From: Alphaproteobacteria bacterium
GTDB lineage: Bacteria > Pseudomonadota > Alphaproteobacteria > Geminicoccales > Geminicoccaceae
Assembly (NCBI GenBank): GCA_026990035.1
Contig: JALSIM010000005.1
Coordinates: forward strand, 62,001 to 126,000
Reading direction: 5' to 3'
Length of the DNA: 64,000 nt
The translations under genes and the position numbers were made by a program. The notes under the pieces are model-generated. The model saw only the letters and a program-made list of their open reading frames with translations. It made no database searches and was not told the DNA's origin. Of this stretch, positions 55,323-63,941 are shown in pieces; within the stretch, counting starts at the first letter, position 1, and every line of letters begins with the position of its first letter.

Positions 55323-56693
55323 TCAGCGCGGGAGGCGGATCACCGCCCGCAGCCCGCCCGCGGGGGCCTCCTCGAGCTGGAGGGTCCCGCCGTGGGCGAG
55401 AACGATGTCCCGGGCGATGGTGAGCCCGAGCCCCGAACCGCCGGTCTGGGAGCGGCGGGCCCGGTCGAGGCGGTAGAAGGGCCGGAACACCTTCTCCCGT
55501 TCCGCCGCGGGAATCCCCGGCCCGTCGTCCTCGATGGCGATCTCGAAAACCTCCTGCCGGCGGCGGGCCCGTACCCGCACCCGCCGGCCGTAGCGGCAGG
55601 CGTTGTCGAGAAGATTGACGAGGCAGCGCCTGAAGGCCACCGGCCGCAGGGGCAGCCGCAGACCGCGGGGGGCGTCGACGGTGATCTCGACCCCGTTGCC
55701 GAGCTTGCGCTCGCACACCCCGCGCAGGAGAGCGCCGACATCCACCTCCTCGAACGCCTCCTGGCCCTCGCCGCGGGCGAAATCGAGATAGGTCTCGATC
55801 AGCCGCTGCATCTCCTCGACATCGCCCCGCACCTCGGCGAGGGCCGGCTCGCGTTCGCCGCCGAGGAGTTCGAGCTCCAGTTTCATCCGGGTGAGCGGGG
55901 TCCGCAGATCGTGACTGATCGCCGCCAGCATCTCGGTGCGCTGACCGACGAAACGGAGAATGCGCCGACGCATGGCGTTGAACGCCCGCGCCGCCTTGCG
56001 GATCTCGAGCGGGCCGCGGGGAGCGAAATCACCGATGTCCCGCCCCTTGCCGAAACTGTCCATCGCCCGGGAGAGCTGGCGGATCGGGCGGATCTGCAGG
56101 TTCATGAAGTAGATCGCGATGACCACCAGGATCGCCGAAGCTCCGACCATCCAGGCGAGCAGCAGGCCGGTGGTGGTGGTGGTCACCCGCTTGCGCGAGG
56201 CGAGCACCCGCAGGAGACCGTCCTCGAGCTGGACGTAGACGACCACCCGGGCCGGCCAGGCCGAACGGAGATCGACGGTGAACGGGTGATCGAGCTTGTC
56301 GGCGAAGGCCTCGATGATCTTGTTGTCGATGTGCACGAGCAGGCCGCGGCCGGTGTCGATGCCGATGCTGGCGGCGGCGGTCTCGAGATCGCCGCCGGGC
56401 TCGAAGGATATCGCGAGATCGGTGTGCCGGCGCACCCGGTCGAGGATCGCCGCCCGCTCCTCCGGGCTGCCGGCTTCCTCGAACATCTCGATGGTCAGCG
56501 CCACATCGCCCGCGACCCCCATCGCCAGCCAGCGGGTCACCGTGTCCCAATGGCGGTTGTAGAAGATCACCGTCAGGACGAGCTGGAGGACCACCAGCGG
56601 CAGGACGATGATCAGCATCGAGCGCAGGAACAGCGACCGCGGCACGATGGTGCGGTTGAGGAAGCGCGAAAAACGGCCCAGCGGGCCGCTCAT
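55323..56693 (-). CDS. Sensor histidine kinase (EnvZ type)
   Basis: Membrane sensor kinase of 456 residues that partners the response regulator upstream. Two membrane helices (SLFLRSMLIIVLPLVVLQLV, about 20-43, and TGLLLAWMVGASAILVVIAI, about 176-195) enclose a periplasmic domain of about 130 residues; then HAMP (RPIRQLSRAMDSFGKGRDIG), the H-box AAISHDLRTPLTRMKLELE with His261, and a HATPase with NLLDNACRYGRRV (N), DDGPGI (G1) and GGSGLGLTI (G2). Its start overlaps the regulator stop by 4 bp. The signal is unknown; the domain plan resembles osmo-sensing EnvZ. Confidence 0.93.
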   Translation of the reverse strand: MSGPLGRFSRFLNRTIVPRSLFLRSMLIIVLPLVVLQLVLTVIFYNRHWDTVTRWLAMGVAGDVALTIEMFEEAGSPEERAAILDRVRRHTDLAISFEPGGDLETAAASIGIDTGRGLLVHIDNKIIEAFADKLDHPFTVDLRSAWPARVVVYVQLEDGLLRVLASRKRVTTTTTGLLLAWMVGASAILVVIAIYFMNLQIRPIRQLSRAMDSFGKGRDIGDFAPRGPLEIRKAARAFNAMRRRILRFVGQRTEMLAAISHDLRTPLTRMKLELELLGGEREPALAEVRGDVEEMQRLIETYLDFARGEGQEAFEEVDVGALLRGVCERKLGNGVEITVDAPRGLRLPLRPVAFRRCLVNLLDNACRYGRRVRVRARRRQEVFEIAIEDDGPGIPAAEREKVFRPFYRLDRARRSQTGGSGLGLTIARDIVLAHGGTLQLEEAPAGGLRAVIRLPR

Positions 56694-57367
56694 GGCTCGG
56701 TTCGCAATACGTAGCCCTCGCCGCGCCTGGTGACGAGATAGCGGGGCGCACGAGGATCGGCCTCGATCTTGCGGCGCAGTCGGGCCATTTGCACGTCCAC
56801 CGCCCGATCGGAGCCGCTGATGCGGCTGCGCCGGGCGAGTTCGCTGCGGGCCATCGCCCGACCCGGCTCGCGGGCGAGGATCGCCAGCAGCGAGGCCTCG
56901 ACGCTCGTCAGATGGACGAACTCGCCCTCCCGCCGGAGCTCCTGGGTGTCGAGATCGAACCGGAACGGACCGAAGCGGACGATGCCGCCGCCCCGCCGGC
57001 GGGTGCGTCGCAGTACGGTGGCGATCCGCAGCAGCAGCTCGCGCGGTTCGAAGGGCTTGACCACATAGTCGTCGGCCCCGGCTTCGAGCCCGGCGATGCG
57101 CTCCTCCGGCTCACCGCGGGCCGTCAGCAGCAGGATCGGGACCTCGCTCCGGCGGCGCAGCTCGCCCGCCAGCGTCAGCCCGTCCTCGTCGGGCAACATG
57201 AGATCGAGCACCAGCAGGTCGTAGGCGAAGGATTCGAGCAGCCGGCGCGCCTCGGCGACATCGGCGGCGAGACTCACCGCGTAGCCGTGCTGCATCAGAT
57301 AACGCCTGAGAAGCTCGCGGAGCCGCCGGTCGTCGTCGACCACCAGAATATGGGCCGCCTCGCTCAT
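56690..57367 (-). CDS. OmpR-family response regulator (PetR/OtpR-like)
   Basis: DNA-binding response regulator of 225 residues. Receiver: acidic residues D11-D13 (VVDDDRRLREL), phospho-acceptor Asp55 (LLVLDLMLPDEDG), Thr/Lys in LLTARGEPEE and VVKPFEPREL; winged-helix effector with LTSVEASLLAILAREPGRAM and RAVDVQMARLRRKIEADPRA. The phospho-site is intact. Position after a MarR gene matches the petP-petR pair first described in Rhodobacter capsulatus, where PetR is an essential OmpR-type regulator; orthology is inferred from order, not tested. Confidence 0.92.
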   Translation of the reverse strand: MSEAAHILVVDDDRRLRELLRRYLMQHGYAVSLAADVAEARRLLESFAYDLLVLDLMLPDEDGLTLAGELRRRSEVPILLLTARGEPEERIAGLEAGADDYVVKPFEPRELLLRIATVLRRTRRRGGGIVRFGPFRFDLDTQELRREGEFVHLTSVEASLLAILAREPGRAMARSELARRSRISGSDRAVDVQMARLRRKIEADPRAPRYLVTRRGEGYVLRTEP

Positions 57368-57386
57368 CCTCCGGCCCCGACCCCGC

Positions 57387-57863
57387 TCAGGCGCGGCCGC
57401 CGGAAACGAGCCGCTTCGACCGCGGTTCCGCGAGCCCGGCGAGGACGCGCAGGAAACCTTCCACCGAGGGCGCGCCGAGGTCGCGGAAGATCCGGCTCAG
57501 ATGGCGCTTCTGAGCGGCGACGGCCGGCGCCAGAAGCTGCCTGCCGGTCTCCGTCAGACGCAGGGGCTTGGCCCGCCGGTCGCCGCGCGGACTGCCGGCA
57601 CCGACGTAGCCCGCCGCCCGCAACTTGGCGACATGGCGCGACAGGCTCTGCTTGCTGGCCCCGGTCAGGACGCAGAGCTCGGCCAGGGTGCTGTCGGGCC
57701 GGCGAAAAAGGAAGAACAGGATCAGGTAATCGAGGACGGCGAGCCCGCGCCGCTCGAGGATCCGCGCCCCCGCCTCCATCAGGTCGCGCTCCGCCAGCCA
57801 GAAGAGCTGGAGCGCCTGCTCGAGCTCGTCGTCGCGCAGAAAGAGCGGGCTGAGCGTCGCCAT
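57387..57863 (-). CDS. MarR-family transcriptional regulator (PetP-like)
   Basis: Dimeric winged-helix repressor/activator, 158 residues from ATG 57863, preceded by an AGGTGGGAC ribosome-binding site. The wHTH is STLAELCVLTGASKQSLSRH with recognition helix ASKQSLSRHVAKLRAAGYV and the wing GAGSPRGDRRAKPLRLTETG (the DxR-type wing motif). First gene of the MarR-regulator-kinase operon and divergent from ilvE, with 116 bp between the two start codons, so it may regulate ilvE, itself or both. Confidence 0.9.
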   Translation of the reverse strand: MATLSPLFLRDDELEQALQLFWLAERDLMEAGARILERRGLAVLDYLILFFLFRRPDSTLAELCVLTGASKQSLSRHVAKLRAAGYVGAGSPRGDRRAKPLRLTETGRQLLAPAVAAQKRHLSRIFRDLGAPSVEGFLRVLAGLAEPRSKRLVSGGRA

Positions 57864-57891
57864 GTCCCACCTGCCAGCCGGGTCCGGTTCG

Positions 57892-57920
57892 TTGACACAT
57901 ATGGAAGGCGATGTTAGCCA
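57892..57920 (+). promoter_or_regulatory. Promoter of ilvE
   Basis: Perfect TTGACA (57892-57897), 17 bp, TAGCCA (57915-57920). The predicted transcript start is near 57927, leaving a leader of about 50 nt to the ATG at 57980. The -10 half overlaps an inverted repeat. Confidence 0.55.
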
Positions 57921-57924
57921 TCGC
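57908..57924. promoter_or_regulatory. Inverted repeat, candidate MarR operator
   Basis: GCGATG (57908-57913), TTAGC, CATCGC (57919-57924): a perfect 6-bp inverted repeat over the ilvE -10 box and about 45 bp before the marR start. Half-site size and spacing suit a dimeric MarR protein. Binding is inferred. Confidence 0.45.
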
Positions 57925-57979
57925 AATCCCGTAACGCCTCGAATCCTCAGGCCGATACGCTCTCCTCGGAGGCACCCAT

Positions 57980-58840
57980 ATGGGCGAGCTGATCCCCTTC
58001 GACGCGCGCGATGGACAGATCTGGATGAACGGGGAGCTGGTCCCCTGGAAAGACGCCCGTCTCCATGTCCTGTCCCACGGCCTCCATTATGCGAGCTGCG
58101 TTTTCGAGGGCGAGCGGGCTTACGCGGGCAAGGTCTTCAAGCTCGAGGAACACAGCCAGCGGCTGATCGACAGCGCCCGTCTCCTGGGCTTCGAGATCCC
58201 GTACACGCGCGAGGAGCTCGACCGGGCGACGATGGAAACCATCACCGCCAACGGGCTCTCCGACTGCTATGTCCGTCCGGTGGCCTGGCGGGGCTCCGAG
58301 CAGATGGGGGTTTCCGCCCAGAACACCACCATCCATGTCGCGATCGCGGTCTGGGAATGGGGGGCCTATTATCCGGATCTCACCCTCACCCACGCCATCT
58401 TCCGGCGGCCGTCGCCGGAGACCGCACCGGTCCACAGCAAGGCGGCCGGGCTCTACATGATCTGCACGCTGAGCAAGCACGCGGCCGAGGCCAAAGGGTT
58501 CGCCGACGCGCTGATGCTCGATTATCGCGGCTATGTGGCGGAGACCACCGGCGCCAACATCTTCCTGGTGATGAACGGCAGCCTGCACACGCCGATCGCC
58601 GACTGCTTCCTCAACGGCATCACCCGCCGTACGGTCATCGAACTCGCCGAACGGCGGGGCATTCCGGTGATCGAGCGGCACATTCTGCCGGAGGAGCTGG
58701 ATCACGCCCAGGAAATCTTCGTCACCGGCACCGCCGCCGAGATCACCCCGGTGCGGGCGATCGAGGATCGCCGCTATCAGCTCGGACCGGTGACCCGCGA
58801 TCTGATGGACGATTTCGCGGCCCTCACCCGCGCCGGATGA
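57980..58840 (+). CDS. ilvE: Branched-chain amino acid aminotransferase
   Basis: PLP enzyme for the last step of leucine, isoleucine and valine synthesis (class IV aminotransferase). 286 residues. HGLHYASCVFEGERAY is the fold-type IV opening, the Schiff-base lysine is Lys154 in VHSKAAGLYM, and the cofactor phosphate loop is AETTGANIFLV, with GITRRTVIELA and VTGTAAEITPV later. ATG 57980 has a GGAGG 9 bp upstream. Divergent from the MarR operon. Confidence 0.94.
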   Translation: MGELIPFDARDGQIWMNGELVPWKDARLHVLSHGLHYASCVFEGERAYAGKVFKLEEHSQRLIDSARLLGFEIPYTREELDRATMETITANGLSDCYVRPVAWRGSEQMGVSAQNTTIHVAIAVWEWGAYYPDLTLTHAIFRRPSPETAPVHSKAAGLYMICTLSKHAAEAKGFADALMLDYRGYVAETTGANIFLVMNGSLHTPIADCFLNGITRRTVIELAERRGIPVIERHILPEELDHAQEIFVTGTAAEITPVRAIEDRRYQLGPVTRDLMDDFAALTRAG

Positions 58841-58903
58841 ATCACCCCATCGTGCGCCCGCAGCGGCTTGCGGCGCCGCCTCCCGCCGCCTAGGCTCCAT
58901 CGC

Positions 58904-59467
58904 ATGGAGCGGAATCTCTGCGTCTTCTGCGGATCGCGACCGGGCGCTTCGACCGCCTTCGCCGATGCCGCCGCGGAACTCGGCCGGGGCATCGCCCGGG
59001 CGGGCTTCGGCCTCGTCTACGGCGGCGGCGACGTCGGCCTGATGGGCATTCTCGCCGGGGCCGCGCTCGACGCGGGCGGTGTCGTCCACGGCATCATTCC
59101 CCGGCGCCTGCTCGATCGCGAGGTGGCCAAGGAAGGGATCACCGAGCTCACCGTCACCGCCACCATGTTCGAGCGCAAGGAACGGATGATCGCCGCATCC
59201 GACGGATTCATCGTCCTCCCGGGCGGGTTCGGTACCCTCGACGAACTCCTCGAGGTTCTGACCCTGCGGCAACTCGGTTACCACGACAAGCCGATCGTCC
59301 TCCTCGAGGTGGACGGCTTCTGGCGGCCCTGCCTCGCCTTCTTCGAACGCATCGTCGCCACCGGCTTCGCCGAACCCTCGGCGGAGCGGCTGTTCGCCGT
59401 CGCCGTCGATGTGCCGACCGCGCTCGACATCGCCACCAACGGTCGACGGGCGGCGGCCGACGACTGA
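58904..59467 (+). CDS. LOG family protein (TIGR00730)
   Basis: Rossmann-like LOG-family protein, 187 residues; plant and several bacterial homologues release free cytokinin-type bases from nucleoside 5'-monophosphates, and others are general nucleotide phosphoribohydrolases. Diagnostic motifs are the N-terminal VFCGSRPG, VYGGGDVGLMGILAGAALD and the catalytic PGGFGTLDELLEVLT with an Arg in FERKERMIAASDGF. Active site looks complete. ATG 58904 is chosen because VFCGS begins just after it. No clear link with ilvE, 64 bp upstream. Confidence 0.88.
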   Translation: MERNLCVFCGSRPGASTAFADAAAELGRGIARAGFGLVYGGGDVGLMGILAGAALDAGGVVHGIIPRRLLDREVAKEGITELTVTATMFERKERMIAASDGFIVLPGGFGTLDELLEVLTLRQLGYHDKPIVLLEVDGFWRPCLAFFERIVATGFAEPSAERLFAVAVDVPTALDIATNGRRAAADD

Positions 59468-59501
59468 AGCGCCGGCGACGCCGACCGCGAGCTCTCCCGG
59501 T

Positions 59502-60044
59502 TCAGGCCCGACCTTCCGTCGCCACCGGCTGGGCCCGGGCCATGCGCCGGCGGTAGAGACCGACGAAATCGATGGGATCCAGCATCAGCGGCGGAAAGCC
59601 GCCGTCGCGGGTGAGATCCGAGACGATCCGCCGGGCGAAGGGGAAGAGAAGGCGGGGACATTCCACCAGCAGCAGCGGCTGCAGGCTGTCGGCCGGAATG
59701 TTCGCGAGGGCGAACACGCCACCATAGGTGAGCTCCAGCAGAAAGACCGGCCCGTCCGGCACCTTGGCCTCGATATTGAGCTCGAGGATCACTTCGTGCT
59801 GTTCGGGACCGAGCGGCGCGGCCCGTACGTCCACCCGGACCTGGATCTCGGGCCGCGTCTGGCCCTGGGCGAAGGCCAGCGGACCGCGCGGATTCTCGAA
59901 CGACAGATCCTTGATGTACTGGGTGACGATGGACATGCGCGGCCCCTGGGCCGTCTGCTGCTCCTGGGCTCCGGCCTCCCCGTTGCCCGGGGCTTCGCCG
60001 TTGTCCTCTGCTTCACCGTTGCCGGTGTTGCGCTGCTCGTTCAT
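59502..60044 (-). CDS. secB: Protein-export chaperone SecB
   Basis: Tetrameric cytoplasmic chaperone that keeps pre-proteins unfolded and passes them to SecA. 180 residues. A Gly/Glu/Asn-rich N-terminal tail of about 35 residues precedes the core: VTQYIKDLSFENPRGPLAFA, VDVRAAPLGPEQHEVILELN, LLELTYGGVFALANIPADSL, LLLVECPRLLFPFARRIVSD and LTRDGGFPPLMLDPIDFVGL. ATG 60044 overlaps the phosphatase stop by 4 bp (ATGA). Last of the fxsA-phosphatase-secB run. Confidence 0.96.
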   Translation of the reverse strand: MNEQRNTGNGEAEDNGEAPGNGEAGAQEQQTAQGPRMSIVTQYIKDLSFENPRGPLAFAQGQTRPEIQVRVDVRAAPLGPEQHEVILELNIEAKVPDGPVFLLELTYGGVFALANIPADSLQPLLLVECPRLLFPFARRIVSDLTRDGGFPPLMLDPIDFVGLYRRRMARAQPVATEGRA

Positions 60045-60595
60045 GCTCCACGGTCTCCGTCTTCGAGGATGCGTTGCCGCTCGACAACCAATAGCGAGCC
60101 GTTGTCGAACCGCCTACCGGTGAACGCCAGAAGAAAGCCCCAGTGGGACACCACCGCCACCCGCCCGTCGGCGGAATCCTCACCGAGCCGCCGCCGGAAG
60201 GCCCGGCAACGGGCGGCCAAGCTGCGATCGCTCTCGATCAGCCCGCCCCACCAGATCTCGGGCAGGCCCGCGAAATCGAGCTGCGGCCAGTCCCGCCGGA
60301 GCAGCGAAGCGGGTGTGCCGATGTCGCAGGAAAAGGCGAACCGCTCGCGAACGAGCGGCTCCACCTCGATCGGCAGATCGAGCTTCGCGGCGATGATCGC
60401 CGCGGTTTCGAGGGTCCGCCGGTAGGGGCTCGCGAGGAGGCGCTCGACGCCCCTGCCGGCCAGCCGGCGGGCGGCTTCCTCCGCCTGCCGGCGGCCTGCC
60501 TCGGTAAGGGGCGGATCCGGCAGGCCGGGATCGATCCGGCTCCGGGAAAAGACGGCGTTCCAAGCCGATTCGGCATGTCGCAGAAGGACGATCAT
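60041..60595 (-). CDS. Histidine phosphatase family protein
   Basis: Phosphoglycerate-mutase-like phosphatase of 184 residues. The RHG-type motif is IVLLRHAESAWNA with the catalytic His near residue 7, and the second His is in RVAVVSHWGFLLAF near 150. LLASPYRRTLETAAIIAAKL is the family's second Arg block. Substrate unknown. It overlaps fxsA and secB by 4 bp each, so all three are translated together. Confidence 0.88.
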   Translation of the reverse strand: MIVLLRHAESAWNAVFSRSRIDPGLPDPPLTEAGRRQAEEAARRLAGRGVERLLASPYRRTLETAAIIAAKLDLPIEVEPLVRERFAFSCDIGTPASLLRRDWPQLDFAGLPEIWWGGLIESDRSLAARCRAFRRRLGEDSADGRVAVVSHWGFLLAFTGRRFDNGSLLVVERQRILEDGDRGA

Positions 60596-61068
60596 CTTCC
60601 GCCCCAGCCGCGGCCGCGCGGCGGCCGCTCCTCGTCGATCTCCTCGTAATCGACATCGATCACCGGCGGCTCCGGCCCTCCCCGACGTTCCCTCGGGTCG
60701 CGGATCCCGACCTCCACGCGGCGTCCGAGGAACTCGTAGAGGAAACGGCGCAGGGGCGGAACCAGGAGCGCGAAACCGATCACATCGGTGACGAAGCCCG
60801 GGGTCAGCAGGAGCAGGCCGGCGACGAGGATGCAGAGCCCGTGGAAGGCCTCCTCCACCGGCAGCCGGCCGCGATCGAGCTGGCGCTTGAGGGTCGCGAT
60901 CACCTGCCCGCCCTGCGAACGGACGAGGATGCCGCCCATCGCCGCGGTCAGCAGGCAGAGAGCGATCGTCGGCAGCGCTCCGATGCGACCTCCGACCTCG
61001 ATCAGCAGCGCCAGCTCGAGGAGCGGAACGCCGACGAACAACCCGAGCAGGAGAAGGAAAATCGGCAC
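60592..61068 (-). CDS. fxsA: FxsA family membrane protein
   Basis: Small cytoplasmic-membrane protein (158 aa); E. coli FxsA relieves exclusion of phage T7 by the F plasmid, but its normal role is unclear. Opening IFLLLLGLFVGVPLLELALL and IEVGGRIGALPTIALCLLTA, then VRSQGGQVIATLKRQLDRGR and LVAGLLLLTPGFVTDVIGFA are diagnostic; the tail is acidic and then Arg/Gly-rich. Divergent from the Tim44-like gene. Confidence 0.92.
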   Translation of the reverse strand: MPIFLLLLGLFVGVPLLELALLIEVGGRIGALPTIALCLLTAAMGGILVRSQGGQVIATLKRQLDRGRLPVEEAFHGLCILVAGLLLLTPGFVTDVIGFALLVPPLRRFLYEFLGRRVEVGIRDPRERRGGPEPPVIDVDYEEIDEERPPRGRGWGGR

Positions 61069-61197
61069 CTGACCTCGCCGTTTGTTTTCGCGCCTGGCAC
61101 CCTATATGATGAACACGGCGCCCGCGGGCCGGAACGACCCTCGATCGCCACACCCTACCGGCCGCTCACCCCGAGTGGCGCCATGCGACGGTACACA

Positions 61198-61878
61198 ATG
61201 TCCGACGGCTTCGCCTATCTCGACATCATCTTCTTCGCCATGGTGGCCGCGTTCATCGCCCTGCGGCTCCGGAGCGTGCTCGGCCGGCGTACCGGTCACG
61301 AGCGACGCCGCCCCTCTCGTTTCGACCAGGCCGGCGCCGACAGCGGTAAGGTGGTACCGCTGCCCGAGCGTGACAAGCCGAAACCCGTGGAGGAGGAGAT
61401 CCCGGTGGCCGATCCCAAGGACGCCGCGGTCAAGGCGGGCCTCACCGAGATCCGCCTCGCCGATCCCTCCTTCGACCTCGACCGCTTTCTCGCCGGGGCC
61501 CGCACGGCCTTCGGGATGATCATCGAGGCGTTCGCCAAGGGTGACAAGGAAACCCTCCAGCACCTCCTGGCTCCCGAGGTGTACGAGAACTTCAGCGCCG
61601 CCATCGACGAACGGGTGGCCGCCGGCCACACCCTGACGAGCGAGATCGTCGCCATCCGCGGCATCGAGATTCTCGAGGCCCGGCTCGACGGTACCCGGGC
61701 ACGGATCACCCTCCGTTTCGTCAGCGAGCAGATCAACGTCACCCGCGACGCCGACGGCCATCTGATCGACGGCAGCCCGTCCCGGATCGTCGAGGTGGTG
61801 GACATCTGGACCTTCGAGCGCGACGTGCATTCCCGCGATCCCAACTGGCTGCTGGTGGAAACCCGGGTTCCCGACTGA
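61198..61878 (+). CDS. Tim44-like domain protein (TimA family)
   Basis: Alphaproteobacterial relative of the mitochondrial import component Tim44, 226 residues. An N-terminal hydrophobic helix (YLDIIFFAMVAAFIALRLRS) anchors it; a charged linker leads to the Tim44/TimA domain, DRFLAGARTAFGMIIEAFAK, DKETLQHLLAPEVYENFSAA and VVDIWTFERDVHSRDPNWLL. ATG 61198 (SDGFAYLDII) is preferred; ATG 61183 adds five residues. The place between fxsA/secB and mltA is conserved across alphaproteobacteria and suggests a role in the cell envelope or membrane proteins. Confidence 0.9.
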   Translation: MSDGFAYLDIIFFAMVAAFIALRLRSVLGRRTGHERRRPSRFDQAGADSGKVVPLPERDKPKPVEEEIPVADPKDAAVKAGLTEIRLADPSFDLDRFLAGARTAFGMIIEAFAKGDKETLQHLLAPEVYENFSAAIDERVAAGHTLTSEIVAIRGIEILEARLDGTRARITLRFVSEQINVTRDADGHLIDGSPSRIVEVVDIWTFERDVHSRDPNWLLVETRVPD

Positions 61879-61899
61879 CCGCCGTCGAAGCGCCGCGTC

Positions 61900-63093
61900 A
61901 TGCGCCCCTCGACATTCCTGATCCCGCTTCTGTTCGCCCTCCTCCTGACGGGCCTCGCGGCCTGCCAGCAGGCACCCGAGAAGGCGGCTCCGGAGTTGCG
62001 GCTGGAGCCGGTCTCCTTCGCCGAACTGCCCGGCTGGCGGGAAGACGATCCGCTGCCGGCGCTGCCCGCCTTCCGGCGCTCCTGCGCGGTGTTCGAGAAA
62101 CGGGATCCCGGACGTCCCATGGGCGCGAAACCCGAGTTCGGGACGATCGGCGACTGGCAGGCCGTCTGCCGCGAGGCGGCGGCCCTGCCGGCGGACGGCA
62201 CCGCCCTGCGCCGGTTCTTCGAAGCCCGTTTCACACCCTATCGGATCACCGATCGCGGCGAGCCCGAGGGATTGTTCACGGGCTATTACGAGCCCCTGCT
62301 CCGGGGCTCGACGACTCCCGACGAACGGTTCCGCTATCCCCTCTACCGGCGGCCGCCCGAACTGGTGACGGTGGAGCTCGGCGGTTTCGATCCCGAACTC
62401 GACGGCAAGCGCATCGCCGGTCGGCTCGAAGGCGGCCGTCTGCTTCCCTTTCCCGATCGCGCGGCGATCGAGGCGGGAGCCCTCGCCGGCCGCGGTCTCG
62501 AACTCCTCTGGGTGGACGATCCGATCGCGCTCTTCTTCCTCCACATCCAGGGATCGGGCCAGATCCAACTCACCGACGGGCGCCGCATCCGGGTCGGTTA
62601 TGCGGGCTGGAACGGCCGCAAATACTACGCCATCGGCCGGGCCCTGATCGAACGCGGCGCGATCCCCAAGGAGCGGATGTCCCTGTTCGCCATTCGCGAC
62701 TGGCTGGAAGCCAATCCCGGGGAGGCGCAGGCGCTCATGAACCGCAATCCCTCCTACGTGTTCTTCCGGGAGCTCACCGGTCTCGATGCGGCGAGCGGAC
62801 CCCCGGGGACCATGGGCGTGCCCCTCGCCCCCGGCCGTTCCCTGGCCGTCGACCGGCGCTTCCTACCGCTCGGTTCACCGCTCTGGCTCGACACCACCGC
62901 CCCGACGCCCGAGGGCGAGGTGCCGCTGCGGCGTCTGATGGTCGCCCAGGATACCGGCGGAGCGATCAAGGGACCGGTCCGGGGTGACGTGTTCTGGGGC
63001 ACGGGCGAGCTCGCCGAATATCTCGCCGGTCACATGAAGCAACCGGGCCGGCTCTACATCCTGCTGCCGAAGGCGACCGCACCGGGGGTCTGA
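61900..63093 (+). CDS. mltA: Membrane-bound lytic murein transglycosylase A
   Basis: Outer-membrane lipoprotein that cleaves peptidoglycan to 1,6-anhydro-muropeptides; 397 residues. Signal peptide FLIPLLFALLLTGLAAC with the lipobox Cys at about 22. The MltA domain includes LFTGYYEPLLRGS and the IALFFLHIQGSGQIQLTDGR stretch. The C-terminal 3D domain carries the catalytic Asp in VAQDTGGAIKGPVRGDVFWG. Twenty-one bp after the Tim44-like gene, hence co-transcribed. Confidence 0.95.
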   Translation: MRPSTFLIPLLFALLLTGLAACQQAPEKAAPELRLEPVSFAELPGWREDDPLPALPAFRRSCAVFEKRDPGRPMGAKPEFGTIGDWQAVCREAAALPADGTALRRFFEARFTPYRITDRGEPEGLFTGYYEPLLRGSTTPDERFRYPLYRRPPELVTVELGGFDPELDGKRIAGRLEGGRLLPFPDRAAIEAGALAGRGLELLWVDDPIALFFLHIQGSGQIQLTDGRRIRVGYAGWNGRKYYAIGRALIERGAIPKERMSLFAIRDWLEANPGEAQALMNRNPSYVFFRELTGLDAASGPPGTMGVPLAPGRSLAVDRRFLPLGSPLWLDTTAPTPEGEVPLRRLMVAQDTGGAIKGPVRGDVFWGTGELAEYLAGHMKQPGRLYILLPKATAPGV

Positions 63094-63170
63094 CACGACC
63101 CGCCCGTTGCTCGACCGGCGCTCGATCCGCTACCCTGCCACCGGCAATTCCTCGGGGGGCGCTGTCGTCC

Positions 63171-63941
63171 ATGGCCGAAACCCGCGTCGCACTGTTCGTC
63201 ACCTGTCTCGTGGATCTCTTCCGCCCCTCGGTGGGGTTCGCCGCCCTCGAGCTGCTCGAGCGCAGCGGTGTTTCCGTCTCGATACCCACCGCCCAGACCT
63301 GCTGCGGTCAGCCCGCGTACAACTCCGGCGATCGCGAGACCGCGATCGAACTCGCCCGTCGGATGATCACGCTGTTCGAGCCCTTCGACCATGTGGTCGC
63401 CCCCTCCGGATCCTGTGCGGCGATGCTGCGGTGCCACTACCCGCGGCTGCTGGCCCGGGATTCCACCTGGGCCGGGCGGGCCGAAGCGCTGGCCGAAAAG
63501 ACCTGGGAGCTGACCGCCTTCATGGTCGATGTGGCCGGGGTGACGGCGGTCGACAGCACCCTTTCCGCCCGGGTCACCTACCACGACGGCTGTTCGGGGC
63601 TCCGGGAACTCGGCGTGCGCCGGCAGCCGCGGGAACTGCTGGCGACCGTGGCCGGGCTCGATCTCGCGGAAATGACCGAGCCGGAGACCTGTTGCGGCTT
63701 CGGCGGCACCTTCTGCGTCAAGTATCCGGAAGTTTCGACCAAGATGGTCCGCGACAAGGTCGCGGACATCGAGGGAACCGGCGCCGAGCTCGTGCTCGCC
63801 GGTGATCTCGGTTGTCTTCTCAATATCGCCGGCTGCCTGCGCCGGCGGAGATCCCGGATAGCGGTACGCCATGTCGCCGAAGTGCTGGCCGGCCGTCTCG
63901 ACGCGGCACCGATCGGCGCAGCCCGCGGAGGCGGCAGGTGA
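63171..63941 (+). CDS. lutA: L-lactate utilization protein LutA (Fe-S subunit)
   Basis: Fe-S oxidoreductase subunit of the LutABC L-lactate dehydrogenase. 256 residues with two CCG domains: PTAQTCCGQPAYNSGD (about 41-56) and EPETCCGFGGTFCVKYPEVS (about 177-197), plus CLVDLFRPSVG at the N-terminus and SGSCAAMLRCHY between; these cysteines bind the Fe-S centre. The start of lutB overlaps its stop, as expected. A separate D-lactate-type dehydrogenase is at 41381. Confidence 0.9.
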   Translation: MAETRVALFVTCLVDLFRPSVGFAALELLERSGVSVSIPTAQTCCGQPAYNSGDRETAIELARRMITLFEPFDHVVAPSGSCAAMLRCHYPRLLARDSTWAGRAEALAEKTWELTAFMVDVAGVTAVDSTLSARVTYHDGCSGLRELGVRRQPRELLATVAGLDLAEMTEPETCCGFGGTFCVKYPEVSTKMVRDKVADIEGTGAELVLAGDLGCLLNIAGCLRRRRSRIAVRHVAEVLAGRLDAAPIGAARGGGR

